Of a stretch of 64,000 bases of DNA, positions 13,101-18,954 are shown one piece after another. Location of the stretch: positions 62,001 to 126,000 of IMG/VR virus record IMGVR_UViG_3300044695_006747; one strand, given 5' to 3'. The notes under the pieces are model-generated. The model worked only from the letters and a program-made list of their open reading frames with translations. It was not told the origin of the DNA and ran no database searches. This DNA comes from a virus. The stretch's first letter is position 1. Every line of letters begins with the position of its first letter. The translations under genes were made by a program, and so were the position numbers.

Positions 13101-13206
13101 AGAATCTTTGAATAAAGATTTATCTGTAAGTTGTTTTTTGGCTGGCGGCGGATTCATAGGAGATACTGTGTACGATCAATACGGAATACAAACTTATGGT
13201 GAATAA
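4111..13206 (+). CDS. Giant 3031-residue virion or adhesin-like protein with VCBS-like repeats
   Basis: Four related segments at about residues 160-262, 300-397, 420-527 and 580-680 share a pattern: W-x-F ... F-x-Y-L ... L-x-Y-x-hydrophobic ... and a closing I-x-G-x-N-[DE]. This resembles VCBS or cadherin-like beta-sandwich repeats of bacterial adhesins. Two likely coiled coils lie at about 1507-1593 (DERNRLNNIINNLF) and 2043-2115 (NQQINNIINTINQL). The C-terminal third is Cys-rich (about 2235-2310, again near 2770 and 2825). No signal peptide is seen. It starts 2 bases after the preceding structural gene and ends overlapping the next by 11 bases. A tail fibre, baseplate or surface-adhesion role is inferred, not shown. 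Confidence 0.6.
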   Translation: MSCNSCKLKNTHWLNDLIPPSGDQISFDPDLSSLIEPFDAQFSGIWRPLIINQKRFEEKLWIPFYLPATGLFVDRHKDYVGYDKFVKIENPEFKNWNIEGKLDVCVDVGLSHFKAFPTTGANSINYNVQQISNEKTNNFSIQTNNVIKNKLNDEKDNTETGSVNGVIPRIDPESNIVTIEVIDRGKNFGLKATNDELLNLFSASIGQNGLTWQFSPNQEFFKYLSTNEYLSLDYTVFTQKMFPGETVPRTGQYSIRISLFGRNDLAEPRIIADTGSSTINLIEKPDLYTTGYITVKDEDMSQEIYALVDDVFISGQTQELRSSRDDIKRMLSFGRGVLRDTTTRESTIEWSFYSGSEDFQYLKHGESLTLQYNIYIYDNLGKYSIYNKTITIIGKNESPGIGLYDILDTNGGIYDLNNPNSLQGTLSYSDVDFGDSVTPQVLSVNVNYSKSGLVSFHESFKNMLSVSGGGGRTGKINWVFQPDTEFLQYLGVGQIVELNYVIEITDTNGAKGYGLVTIIVIGKNEDIETDQTTISKTYTLEPPPQTKAIVDSETITVSDNNNNDLCNIIISNYKYEFENFNYSSLLSLSDDSQLNMELLGESMRHMLYFVPDYESGGGKTYYNKIGKYKWIFNSFPHHFRYLVNGEEISSLKLTYEVLLVDTYGSYKKIKFIFTINGYEAPETESTSPLITDNKYYDYIFGWYRYYDIEKLNDDRYIPGVDFYFGSLDTYVYGVDGISRLVVPEYKKFGIYPRPEMPRDSLPVDNVLFEDGYLYDYSAEIGLMHLGPTGSLLSPSGTLYQYITNPYERQKALHIINTSPYIDQITHTLTDIDAVDYTRDSYGRILPLLSGMSAKSFKDLSLNRFVSRKQEIFYRLAQKYGLSLILEESEKLKLKSKFVSDIGANVKINQKMFMEQDPEQTDKLCFIDTTINIGDIKYHRGLCKKDETDMPIVLDVNKMINSPIVIGPPPPHLLANYIDTIDDYFFHIIDYRLNEKLVNQQYVFNLKDKDYYYNEYNTPFIPPYFPSYPYRVPKGIDDLNLIFHGHGGIQDLSIVIAEESPLRDIEHFDLTYKEYDLESIEGPPSPIEISYYSNHGSRVYLGDIEIDYLRTPSRPKCEPFISYRSYGPRPRPQAIGYISETFYDFIDEDIKLFSYLPAITSYYLPSGNYYASLTEDQRKLFNIDLYNHPSGSTPLLKTHNVQELDPEYSSFNSTSIDTGAEILLLNVTHNGNISFDYPVSGLKSGYFCLEAVSSSGIFDLQLLPDENTISSADSLAHGSYALCLENIANHHTLAKITVSVSDPCDYWELKLSHLPFDTINRPLISKIDVSGTIGFFHPNSGWINDSQYYFKTPMAPYVPLPLDSKGDSEETSKQPIIKHHHYFWYDNEKMYNSEYLSGFNYMVNLSGLDSNIQKHIQNSRFIGVDKEDYYLMTSDFYKFSYNAEQSPIKKSIRMSYIDMDYSYGYPFNNFSFKPVDNNKIIVSSNFGKKRPLAYFDDPRLRQEYVELTNYETINIDSKLQNILLVISNITTLLNSINNQIRYWQQQLILVDIRNIDERNRLNNIINNLFTLISNIEENIQILRQKYSELSDKKDNFFTAQVVSASGNSDYLLLELDRPLIDEFLSGGYIRKAKNDENKSQSILLYRSNVSRNDFDLKINKWGNLFVVDTDFVGSLIDNSKLRAVAAWRQPSLFLNQNNNGSIETSGYYVPYSFKNLQTSDDGNPSYFPTQISVSDSGPLKISSVNTKAPSSIYVGPYTGQVHITTASKVIQGSFIKVADDNRVFFSFVDNDIGEDTHNRYIHNYNKNYMNLKSGDAIKFIIDNEDHPALNFIDPENEYYIIYYNEGRFIVGESTEQPLVYDENIDSSIADYGCFAIIEDPKFNHDSPCIGNLRVKYNNETVDNKFSKPALPIFADIEYEPIDENDFSKYIAHILYRYYDPPFSSNSRPSGLFPDYIAIYDKYMGNIHGVFYSYIEDPSIREPSGILRVNRNSFYDHNEDLKNNYYTYAYGTNVSRNNIYYQNNNTNEEIPLDSGSIQALYNVAPQTNNIVIDSVINSLNLQIETLQEDIVVLSSFLTDTSRSNDEKNSYRNNITNINQQINNIINTINQLDTSRDSFGLTIDDFNYKKIPLTYNLNIPEYLSGYDTHNPFLDMNIFSEDYRFKPTLLTNDQPAQSGYVYFEGLVENVHSSFYDKMQTPYDPHKMWIDIPDNADISLMTKFGKIFSSKVVYSILQKVDVECDSAVSTCAEMASKSYCDNPDLLEGAADLFGILKLPMELFNFEEITLPIDCDKINLCCLTLDSRDGSASIENYYRNFNFYPNIGPQDSWIYTTSNYDYAPLLVSSEAFNKKSCQTLEKDIKEICSKIFQNSERDVGCIGYRNNYATPYAYVPGAIDNYNLNCNNYFTNLSLQPPYKINSDYIIDNRYCQNGPPTAGKLSIKSQKMLLFKLKKIKLKDHIQIPLEKLTFISLDEERNMAMYSYTDGYPSQRYTIFPGYRYNSQLNGFGGSKLTYLPTIDTSLAVRYIFDSNLQMNYPTYDVGIITVAEGIANADYLSNNFYEYPTIKGVETDYFKQANQNNGAKIALKANHNNMIWRNEIMYRSFIPHNNKIHPPLSEYDINSYGNNNRNVIERVTIDCLHNTPISSLPGEESTISEEIRSTINNEKKKFISLGPMYKLTITDNDIDYTITVSLVSCEGSLCYEYDMDLGDYKTKALIDVSANEFDYDNYYSDQGCSISELEPNEPDPPSPDTNFNIQQIYSINPIKIGIFCNDPCPENWFYCEDDFVVYTEKQGEIEIFGNESPFPVTITKVTNRMVTIGRSRESCCEWNEIADCAPPDPSSGYNEIIGFRHSPHPDNYHTSSLTHNAYMYYPFRSKLAFPNQPKQSNRASFVSSSEKFRLGSSSEIISPGGTRIDNNLQEIDWSDTTDSAVRIMRPYLNIEIFSNCMNIMIPASIIRGFSQNILGVIESFFSSEEFANNIFTIDRNNNINRILPSMKIESLNKDLSVSCFLAGGGFIGDTVYDQYGIQTYGE

Positions 13207-14638
13207 ATTTTCAATTATTAACAGAATACCAACTCTTGCTTCTCATCATACGCTTCAATTTCAAAAATTGGACTATCGAAGCTGCACCGATATGTGTGAT
13301 GAAAAAACATATATAGGTTATGTTATAAAAGGGAATGATGATTTAGCATATTGTACATATGATGGGTATCCTGGACTCAACAACGCCCCCGTCTTCTTTC
13401 TTCATGAAAAATATCCCATACATCCAAGTAGAAGCTCTTGGACAAACTGTGATATACAAGGATGGTATTTTTTTGGGATTTTTGGATACAAATATCCATC
13501 AAGCGCTTCAAATGCTTATTATTTTGACTCTACCACTAGAGATAGTATTTGTCTTTCTAATTTTGGTTTTACTCCAACATATACTATAGATAACATAGAA
13601 TTATTAGGCAATTATGTATGTAAGAAACCAGACAATTTTGATTGTAAACCAACAACAATACGACGATCAGAAATTATACAAGACTATATTATAAGATTTC
13701 CTTTTGTTGAGGGCACCACAACAGGCACATATGTAGATGTCTCAACTACCGATGAAGTATACGATTTTGAGGGAATGCCAATTGGTATAGGAGATATATA
13801 TACTAGAAACTTATATCCATATAACTATAAATTATCATGTAACTATACAATCAGTTTAGAAAAAGATATTTATGAGGTAGATATAAATTTGATATCCGCA
13901 GCATATTTTACCTATGAAGATAATATACCTGGTACAGTCCCAAATGGTAGAATAGCCATTCAGTCGGATATGTCTTTTAGTGCTTTATCTCATTGTGAAG
14001 CTTTGCCATCATGCAGAGAAGCGAATGCCTATAAAAAAGCTATGACAGGATTCAGAACCGCGAGTATGTGTAGATCAATACCAAATCCAGGATCGGTATG
14101 CTTCGATGCCACAAAAACTATTGAACAAAATGAAGAATGCGAAATCGTTGATTTTGCTGGAGGACCATCGAGAAATTGGCTAGAATCACAGAATTGTTGT
14201 GTTCATAAATATAACAATAGTCCTATAATGGATAATTTTGAAAATTATTGTAATAATAAAAATTATAGTAAGATTACATCACAACTTTCATGTTCTGAAA
14301 TTAATGAAGAACAAAGATCTTTAAAAATAGTACGCGAGGGTAGAGTTATAAGTTCTGTTTCTCCTTTTGTGGGATTGGCGGACAGTGCTGATAATCATCC
14401 ATTTATTATAACATCTTTTATATTCGAATTTCCTGCAAGCATTTGTGTAGCAAAACATAAAACAAATAATATAGATGTTTCTGTTGGATCGGCTGGTGTC
14501 CAGTGTGGTTGCAACTACTTATATCCTGAAGAAGAGAGTATAATTATTAGTCCAACACTTGTAAAAAGATCAATAAAAGTTCCTAAAATTATTACTATAG
14601 AAGTATATTATTGTAAAAAAACATACTCGGAGTGTTAA
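13196..14638 (+). CDS. Cys-rich structural-type protein, 480 residues
   Basis: The ATG lies inside the last codons of the 3031-residue gene (11-base overlap), which suggests translational coupling. The protein has many Cys residues spread through its length (for example SCTDMCDE near residue 30, QNCCVHK near 340 and GVQCGCNY near 437), many Tyr and Asn, and no recognised catalytic motif. Composition resembles the C-terminal part of the giant protein upstream, so it may be a partner in the same virion structure. The Cys could bind metal or form disulfides once outside the cell. I do not recognise the family. Confidence 0.5.
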   Translation: MVNKFSIINRIPTLASHHTLQFQKLDYRSCTDMCDEKTYIGYVIKGNDDLAYCTYDGYPGLNNAPVFFLHEKYPIHPSRSSWTNCDIQGWYFFGIFGYKYPSSASNAYYFDSTTRDSICLSNFGFTPTYTIDNIELLGNYVCKKPDNFDCKPTTIRRSEIIQDYIIRFPFVEGTTTGTYVDVSTTDEVYDFEGMPIGIGDIYTRNLYPYNYKLSCNYTISLEKDIYEVDINLISAAYFTYEDNIPGTVPNGRIAIQSDMSFSALSHCEALPSCREANAYKKAMTGFRTASMCRSIPNPGSVCFDATKTIEQNEECEIVDFAGGPSRNWLESQNCCVHKYNNSPIMDNFENYCNNKNYSKITSQLSCSEINEEQRSLKIVREGRVISSVSPFVGLADSADNHPFIITSFIFEFPASICVAKHKTNNIDVSVGSAGVQCGCNYLYPEEESIIISPTLVKRSIKVPKIITIEVYYCKKTYSEC

Positions 14639-14639
14639 T

Positions 14640-15062
14640 ATGAATAATCTGTATTGTAATTTTGAATTAATGAAAAATAAAAAATTATTACAATGTACTA
14701 ATTGTGGATATGTTATACAATTAAAAGATAAGAATAAACAATACATATGTCATCGTAAGTTAATTAGCGCTTCAATAAATCAAAAAGACGGAGTCAAATT
14801 TATTAAAACAGAGACAGTTGATCTGAATTTGCAATCGAATAAAAAAGAAAACCAAGAAAATATTTCTGGAAATAAATGTTCTCAGTACCAAATAGACTCT
14901 AGATTAGAAATATGTAATGGATGCGAATTTTATCAAAATAATACCTGTTTAAAGTGCGGATGTTCACTATCTAGAGACAAGACTTTTATGAATAAACTTT
15001 ATTGGACAGACCAAAGCTGTCCTATTGGTAAATGGGGTCCGGTTCCGCCGGAAGAATCATAA
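14640..15062 (+). CDS. Zinc-ribbon protein, 140 residues
   Basis: Starts one base after the upstream stop. It has a short N-terminal CTNCGY motif near residue 19. The C-terminal module has the order CNGC ... CLKCGC ... K ... CPIGKWG, a compact Cys cluster that I have seen as a small domain in several phage proteins. Likely a structural zinc site; the molecular role is unknown. It is the last gene of the + strand block. Its final 64 bases overlap, tail to tail, the 3' end of the convergent membrane-protein gene. The conserved CPIGKWG lies within the overlap, so this frame is probably genuine. Confidence 0.6.
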   Translation: MNNLYCNFELMKNKKLLQCTNCGYVIQLKDKNKQYICHRKLISASINQKDGVKFIKTETVDLNLQSNKKENQENISGNKCSQYQIDSRLEICNGCEFYQNNTCLKCGCSLSRDKTFMNKLYWTDQSCPIGKWGPVPPEES

Positions 15063-15970
15063 CTTTTTAATTTGGTATTATCGTTCTTTTTATAAAAAGA
15101 GAATACTTTTTTGGTGCCTTCGTTACGAGATACTGTTATCATTTTTTCAGTGATCTTGTCTCCATGCTTAACCCTTAAAAAGACTGGCGTGGTGTCTGGC
15201 TTGTCCCATTGCCAATAATGTTGAACATAAACAGTGTATTTCCCTTCTGGAGCAAACCCAAACGGCCAAAAGATATTTTCAACAGCCCTATTAGTTGTGG
15301 GCTGAACATTACGATCAACATCTAGTGTTCCATTATTAGGACCTATTCTGTTCATCCAATTAATTACAAATCGCCCAGAAGGATTTTCTATAACAACCCA
15401 CAAATCTATATCATTATAATTATCCCAAGCTATTGATACTTGTATTTCTCCGGTTTGCGCTCCTGCTTCGGTTAGTCTTCTTACTGTTTCTTTTCCTCTG
15501 CCAGACGATTGTGAATCCGGGCCAGCAGATACAGAATTACTGTTACTTTTTGATACGGACTCAGATTTTATAGAGAATTCTTCCATAACATTTTGTTCCG
15601 TAACAACTATATCATCTCTAACTTGATCTGAAAATATTTCTGGAGTAGGAACCTCTATATTGTCTTCGGTATTGTAATTAGGCACAGCAACCATAATTTC
15701 CGTATCTTGTTCCGTTTCTCCAGATTCTGGCAAAACAGAATCCATCTCTAGAAAAACCTTGTCGTCATCTACCGGTTCTGGCTCGTGGTTAGCTATAGAT
15801 GCTGATATAATGATTGGTTTGTTTAGCTTTATAGTATGTCCGGCTATTAGCGCCAGAAACAACATTATAGTTGTGTTAACAATAAGGCTATGCAAAATAC
15901 CATTATTGTATAGATATTGTAGATATTCGTCAACAATGTTTATTGCTGATTTTCTGCGTTCTTTTGCCAC
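14999..15970 (-). CDS. Membrane-anchored protein with DUF2135-like beta domain
   Basis: Product of about 323 residues. After a basic N-terminal segment there is one hydrophobic helix (LIVNTTIMLFLALIAG), then a long acidic Ser-rich linker. A conserved-looking C-terminal domain follows: IQVSIAWDNYNDIDLWV, NGTLDVD, VENIFWPFGFAPEGKYTVYV. This pattern matches DUF2135-like domains, and I associate TM-linker-domain proteins of this style with Planctomycetes. An in-frame ATG at 16075 would add 35 residues that overlap the conserved end of the zinc-ribbon gene upstream, so I prefer the GTG at 15970, which has AAAGG nine bases upstream. Its last 64 bases overlap the convergent + strand gene. Function unknown; envelope location inferred. 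Confidence 0.55.
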   Translation of the reverse strand: MAKERRKSAINIVDEYLQYLYNNGILHSLIVNTTIMLFLALIAGHTIKLNKPIIISASIANHEPEPVDDDKVFLEMDSVLPESGETEQDTEIMVAVPNYNTEDNIEVPTPEIFSDQVRDDIVVTEQNVMEEFSIKSESVSKSNSNSVSAGPDSQSSGRGKETVRRLTEAGAQTGEIQVSIAWDNYNDIDLWVVIENPSGRFVINWMNRIGPNNGTLDVDRNVQPTTNRAVENIFWPFGFAPEGKYTVYVQHYWQWDKPDTTPVFLRVKHGDKITEKMITVSRNEGTKKVFSFYKKNDNTKLKSYDSSGGTGPHLPIGQLWSVQ

Positions 15971-16272
15971 TTGTGCCAACCTTTGTTTGGTAACCAATTG
16001 TTTTGATCGTCTTTGCGTTTTGGAAATAGTGTGCCACCTTTTTTGTGCTGTCCGAAAGCTAGTATTGCTCCACAATCAACACATCGTAGTTCAAAGAAAT
16101 CATTACCGTCCACATTTCTAACCACAAACTTTATATTAGTGCTTCCGCATATTCCGCACTTTTCTTCTCCAAAAATTTCTTGAATAGATGCTAGTTCCTT
16201 AAAAATCTCTTTTTGTCCTTCGCCTTCTAATTCAAATTCTAGTTTAGAGTTTACTTTGTATCTTAGCTTCAT
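15940..16272 (-). CDS. Small zinc-ribbon phage protein
   Basis: Product of about 110 residues with one zinc ribbon: CGICGS ... LRCVDCGA, followed by AFGQHKKGGTLFPKRK and LPNKGWHKW. This layout (helical N-terminus, zinc ribbon, GQHKKGG, C-terminal Trp patch) is one I recognise as a recurring small phage family of unknown role, often beside recombination genes. An upstream in-frame ATG exists at 16284, but the bases GGAGG lie between it and the ATG at 16272 at good spacing. The 16272 ATG also forms an ATGA overlap with the upstream stop, so I chose it. It probably works with DNA or RNA metabolism, which is a guess from context. Confidence 0.65.
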   Translation of the reverse strand: MKLRYKVNSKLEFELEGEGQKEIFKELASIQEIFGEEKCGICGSTNIKFVVRNVDGNDFFELRCVDCGAILAFGQHKKGGTLFPKRKDDQNNWLPNKGWHKWQKNAENQQ

Positions 16273-16991
16273 GGCGACCTCCATCCGGCATCATATCCTT
16301 TTGTGGACTCCGGAATATTATCTAAATTTTGTTGGTATTTTGACAATTCTCTTATGATCAACACAGCGTTGTCATGAGACACGTTATTTATAATAGTTGG
16401 AAAATTCAATTCAGCAAGCAATTTTTCAACATTAATATCTAGTCTTCGAGCCATCTGATCCACAAAACTAATCTGATTATTACTTATTTTACCAATACTA
16501 TCACCGTCAACATTGTCTTCTATATTTGAGGCCAATTCTTCAGCGGCCACAACTTTTCGTAACTTTAATCCTCGACGCAAGGCTCGTCCCTCTGCTCGTG
16601 TTTCTGCCACGGCCACAGGATGGTTTCTATAAATCTTGTCACAGTTGCCCCAGTAAACGTCTGCTGCGCCGCTGACGGTCTTATGTTTAAAAGGTGATGA
16701 GTCATCTACCCCATTTAAAACATAGGTCAATGTGTGTACTGCTGTGGCTCTTTTTTCATTATTTATGTCCGGAGTTTGAACCACTTCCGTCTCTGCTGAA
16801 ATAACCACACAATCAAGAGCTATTTCAAATATACGCCTTAGTCCATCTGTTGTGGGATTGCCCTCTATTTTTTCATCGTCGGACAACAATCCTAGAACAT
16901 AGTCATTCCATCCTAAATCATTAGGTGTAACAGCTTCTTTTGTCTCAATAGTCTCTGTTTCGGTCGTGGTTTCTTTTTTGGGTCTAGCCAT
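16269..16991 (-). CDS. Putative single-strand annealing protein (Rad52/ERF-like)
   Basis: About 240 residues. The core has a beta-rich region, then a motif around ADVYWGNCDKIYRNHPV and AVAETRAEGRALRRGLKLR, which recalls the AETRAKGRALR helix of phage annealing proteins. The C-terminus (ISFVDQMARRLDINVEKL ... AVLIIRELSKYQQ) looks like the small helical domain that follows the core in several such proteins. The likely role is annealing of single strands during recombination-dependent replication, complementing RecA and SSB elsewhere in the window. The start ATG at 16991 has GGAG seven bases upstream; an ATG at 17009 is less likely. One base separates it from the upstream stop. Family assignment is by motif memory only. 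Confidence 0.45.
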   Translation of the reverse strand: MARPKKETTTETETIETKEAVTPNDLGWNDYVLGLLSDDEKIEGNPTTDGLRRIFEIALDCVVISAETEVVQTPDINNEKRATAVHTLTYVLNGVDDSSPFKHKTVSGAADVYWGNCDKIYRNHPVAVAETRAEGRALRRGLKLRKVVAAEELASNIEDNVDGDSIGKISNNQISFVDQMARRLDINVEKLLAELNFPTIINNVSHDNAVLIIRELSKYQQNLDNIPESTKGYDAGWRSP

Positions 16992-16992
16992 T

Positions 16993-17775
16993 TTATTCTC
17001 CAATCTCAATGTATTTTGATGTTGTGTTGTTTTGATTATTTAATAGTTCTTTAAGTTGATTATATACAATTGATGCTCTGCTTTTTGAAAAGTCTTTTGT
17101 TTGTTTTATCCTAATCAAAGTTAAACCCTTACCAAGTATTATTCCGTTTTTCTTAGTATCGTATTTTTTATTTTTTTGCAAAGCATCGTCTCCCCACACT
17201 GGCTCAAAGTGAGATGGTCCGTCAATTTCTATAGCCACACCCATTGTAGGTAGAAAGAGGTCAATTTGCAACTTTGTATTTACTAGCATTTGTTCTTTAT
17301 GAAAATCTACTTTGTATCCGTCGGCTAATAGTTTTTCTAAGATATACAGTTCCATTTTTGATCCTAAACTACTAGATTGTCTAACAGCAGAGTTTGCCTT
17401 TTTAAGTATTTGCTGCTGTTCATCTGGACTTAATTTTTCCCAATTGTCTCTTGCTATTTTTTTTCTTCTTTCAAGTTCTTTATCGGATAGTTTGTCCCAT
17501 GATTCCATCACACCAAGACCAATCTTTTGTTTTTCTTCTTCTGATCTTTTTTTCCCCATGGTTGGGTGAGAATGTCTTCCTTCTTTTAAAGCCACCTTTT
17601 GAGCTTCACTTTTATTTCTTATTGGTATATTAAACTTCAACGCATCTCTTCTCAACTTATTAGCATATGTATCATAAGAAGAAGCTATTTCTGCAAAACT
17701 ATACAAATTATTTACATACTCTTTTTCTAATATAGTCTTTTTTTGTTGATCAGACATTTTATTATATTGTTTCAT
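16993..17775 (-). CDS. NUMOD3-containing Vsr/EDxHD-like putative homing endonuclease
   Basis: 260 residues. N-terminal HTH-like region, then a NUMOD3-like DNA-binding patch (HPTMGKKRSEEEKQKIG, about residues 69-85). A C-terminal nuclease-like core follows: QIDLFLP ... VAIEIDGPSHF ... KYDTKK ... GLTLIRIKQ. The D ... E-x-D-G-x-x-H arrangement fits the Vsr-like very-short-patch/EDxHD nuclease fold. Free-standing genes with this architecture are usually homing endonucleases. It overlaps the end of the upstream gene by 14 bases and is followed by the annealing-protein gene. Its first 20 bases are identical to the start of the DnaQ-like gene at 27120. Confidence 0.6.
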   Translation of the reverse strand: MKQYNKMSDQQKKTILEKEYVNNLYSFAEIASSYDTYANKLRRDALKFNIPIRNKSEAQKVALKEGRHSHPTMGKKRSEEEKQKIGLGVMESWDKLSDKELERRKKIARDNWEKLSPDEQQQILKKANSAVRQSSSLGSKMELYILEKLLADGYKVDFHKEQMLVNTKLQIDLFLPTMGVAIEIDGPSHFEPVWGDDALQKNKKYDTKKNGIILGKGLTLIRIKQTKDFSKSRASIVYNQLKELLNNQNNTTSKYIEIGE

Positions 17776-18220
17776 AAATAACCTTGGTGTTTATGGATTC
17801 TATAAAATTTCCAGTATTCCATGTTAATTTAAAAATATCATAAATATTTTTTTCTGATATTAAGATTTTTAATTTAGGATTTGTAAATAATTTTTCCCAT
17901 GTTTTATAACTTATATTGGTATTATCTCTCCAGGGAATAGTATTATTATGAATACAAATTACTTCAGATAAATTGGGAAATCCTAGCGCTAAATCTAGTG
18001 TGATCAAATCCCAAACAATTGCTTTACCATAAAAATATTTTGCTTCGTAGATTGGTAATATGCCGAATTTTTTATCCGGAACCAAAATGTTCATCGATGT
18101 GGTATAAATGTTACCATTTACATCTTTATAGGTTTGTAAAAGATCATTTAATAGCATGATGATTTTTTGATCATAACTATTTCCAATAAACGTATTTATA
18201 ATAGCTATATTTTTATTCAT
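17762..18220 (-). CDS. Unknown protein in glycosyltransferase block, 152 residues
   Basis: Small alpha/beta-looking protein (NIAIINTFIGNSYD start; VWDLITLDLALGFPNLSEV in the middle; LKILISEKNIYDIFKLTW near the end). I do not recognise it. It is joined to the upstream gene by an ATGA overlap and is the last member of the - strand glycosyltransferase block, so it may be a small GT-B-like or accessory protein. No catalytic motif is evident. Confidence 0.5.
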   Translation of the reverse strand: MNKNIAIINTFIGNSYDQKIIMLLNDLLQTYKDVNGNIYTTSMNILVPDKKFGILPIYEAKYFYGKAIVWDLITLDLALGFPNLSEVICIHNNTIPWRDNTNISYKTWEKLFTNPKLKILISEKNIYDIFKLTWNTGNFIESINTKVIYETI

Positions 18221-18954
18221 TTTAATTTATACTTAATAATGTTGGATATTTTATATTGTTGTAATTCAGTTGTGTGTGTTTCATCAAATGTAAGATTAGC
18301 AATATCAGACATATTTAATGATTTAGATACTGGTAAAATTTTATTATTCACAGTTGTAAGAGCTGGTTTTTTCATATTAATAGCATCGTATATATAATTA
18401 TCAGTTAGACCTATATATGCTGAGCATTTGGATATTAATCTAAGCATATCATAATCATTAACAACACCAAGATTTTGAGGATGGTCAAATCTAGGACAAT
18501 TAACTAATTTTACTGGGATTTGTGTGTTTTCAGGATAAATTATATTATCTAGTATAGAATTTTTTTTCTGACTAATACAATTTAATTCACACAGTATATA
18601 TCCATCGTTTTGGACATCAAACTTAGTATATTCATTATAATGATAGAATGTATCATATGGTATCGATATTATATCTTTATGCTTGATGACCAAGTCATTG
18701 TTTTTGAATAAAAAAATAATCTTATTTTTCTTTGTAGATAAACTATTTTTTGTTAAATCTTGTACAAATTTTGATATAAATAAATCATTAGAGTCATCTT
18801 CTGATAATACAATATAATCATTATTACTAGAAAGATAGATATCATATATATTTATTGGATCAAATATTTCTATGCTTCCGTATAATTCATTTGCTATTGA
18901 ATTAGCTACAAGCATTTCTTTTCTAGAATGTAAATTGGTTAAAAAAATTTTCAT
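18217..18954 (-). CDS. Putative glycosyltransferase-like protein, 245 residues
   Basis: Alternating strand and helix pattern (IFLTNLHSRKEMLV at the N-terminus). The C-terminal part, YDMLRLISKCSAYIGLTDNYIYDAINMKKPAL, resembles the donor-binding half of GT-B enzymes, where a residue run on the last Rossmann helix precedes a small loop. No full E-x7-E motif is present. ATGA overlaps join it to both neighbours. Assigned by fold resemblance and by the block of glycosyltransferases around it; substrate unknown. Confidence 0.4.
   Translation of the reverse strand: MKIFLTNLHSRKEMLVANSIANELYGSIEIFDPINIYDIYLSSNNDYIVLSEDDSNDLFISKFVQDLTKNSLSTKKNKIIFLFKNNDLVIKHKDIISIPYDTFYHYNEYTKFDVQNDGYILCELNCISQKKNSILDNIIYPENTQIPVKLVNCPRFDHPQNLGVVNDYDMLRLISKCSAYIGLTDNYIYDAINMKKPALTTVNNKILPVSKSLNMSDIANLTFDETHTTELQQYKISNIIKYKLK

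Noticed and set aside
12717-13157. Long open frame on the - strand opposite the 3' end of the giant gene (146 codons), and others at 10680-11033, 12322-12660 and 9334-9585
   Set aside because: They lie wholly inside the giant + strand gene, show no recognisable domain, have no junctions with neighbours, and look like antisense shadows.
15085-15100. 16-base palindrome TCTTTTTATAAAAAGA near the convergent junction as a bidirectional terminator
   Set aside because: It lies inside the coding region of the membrane protein, is all A/T apart from two bases, and has no loop; it could arise by chance in AT-rich DNA.
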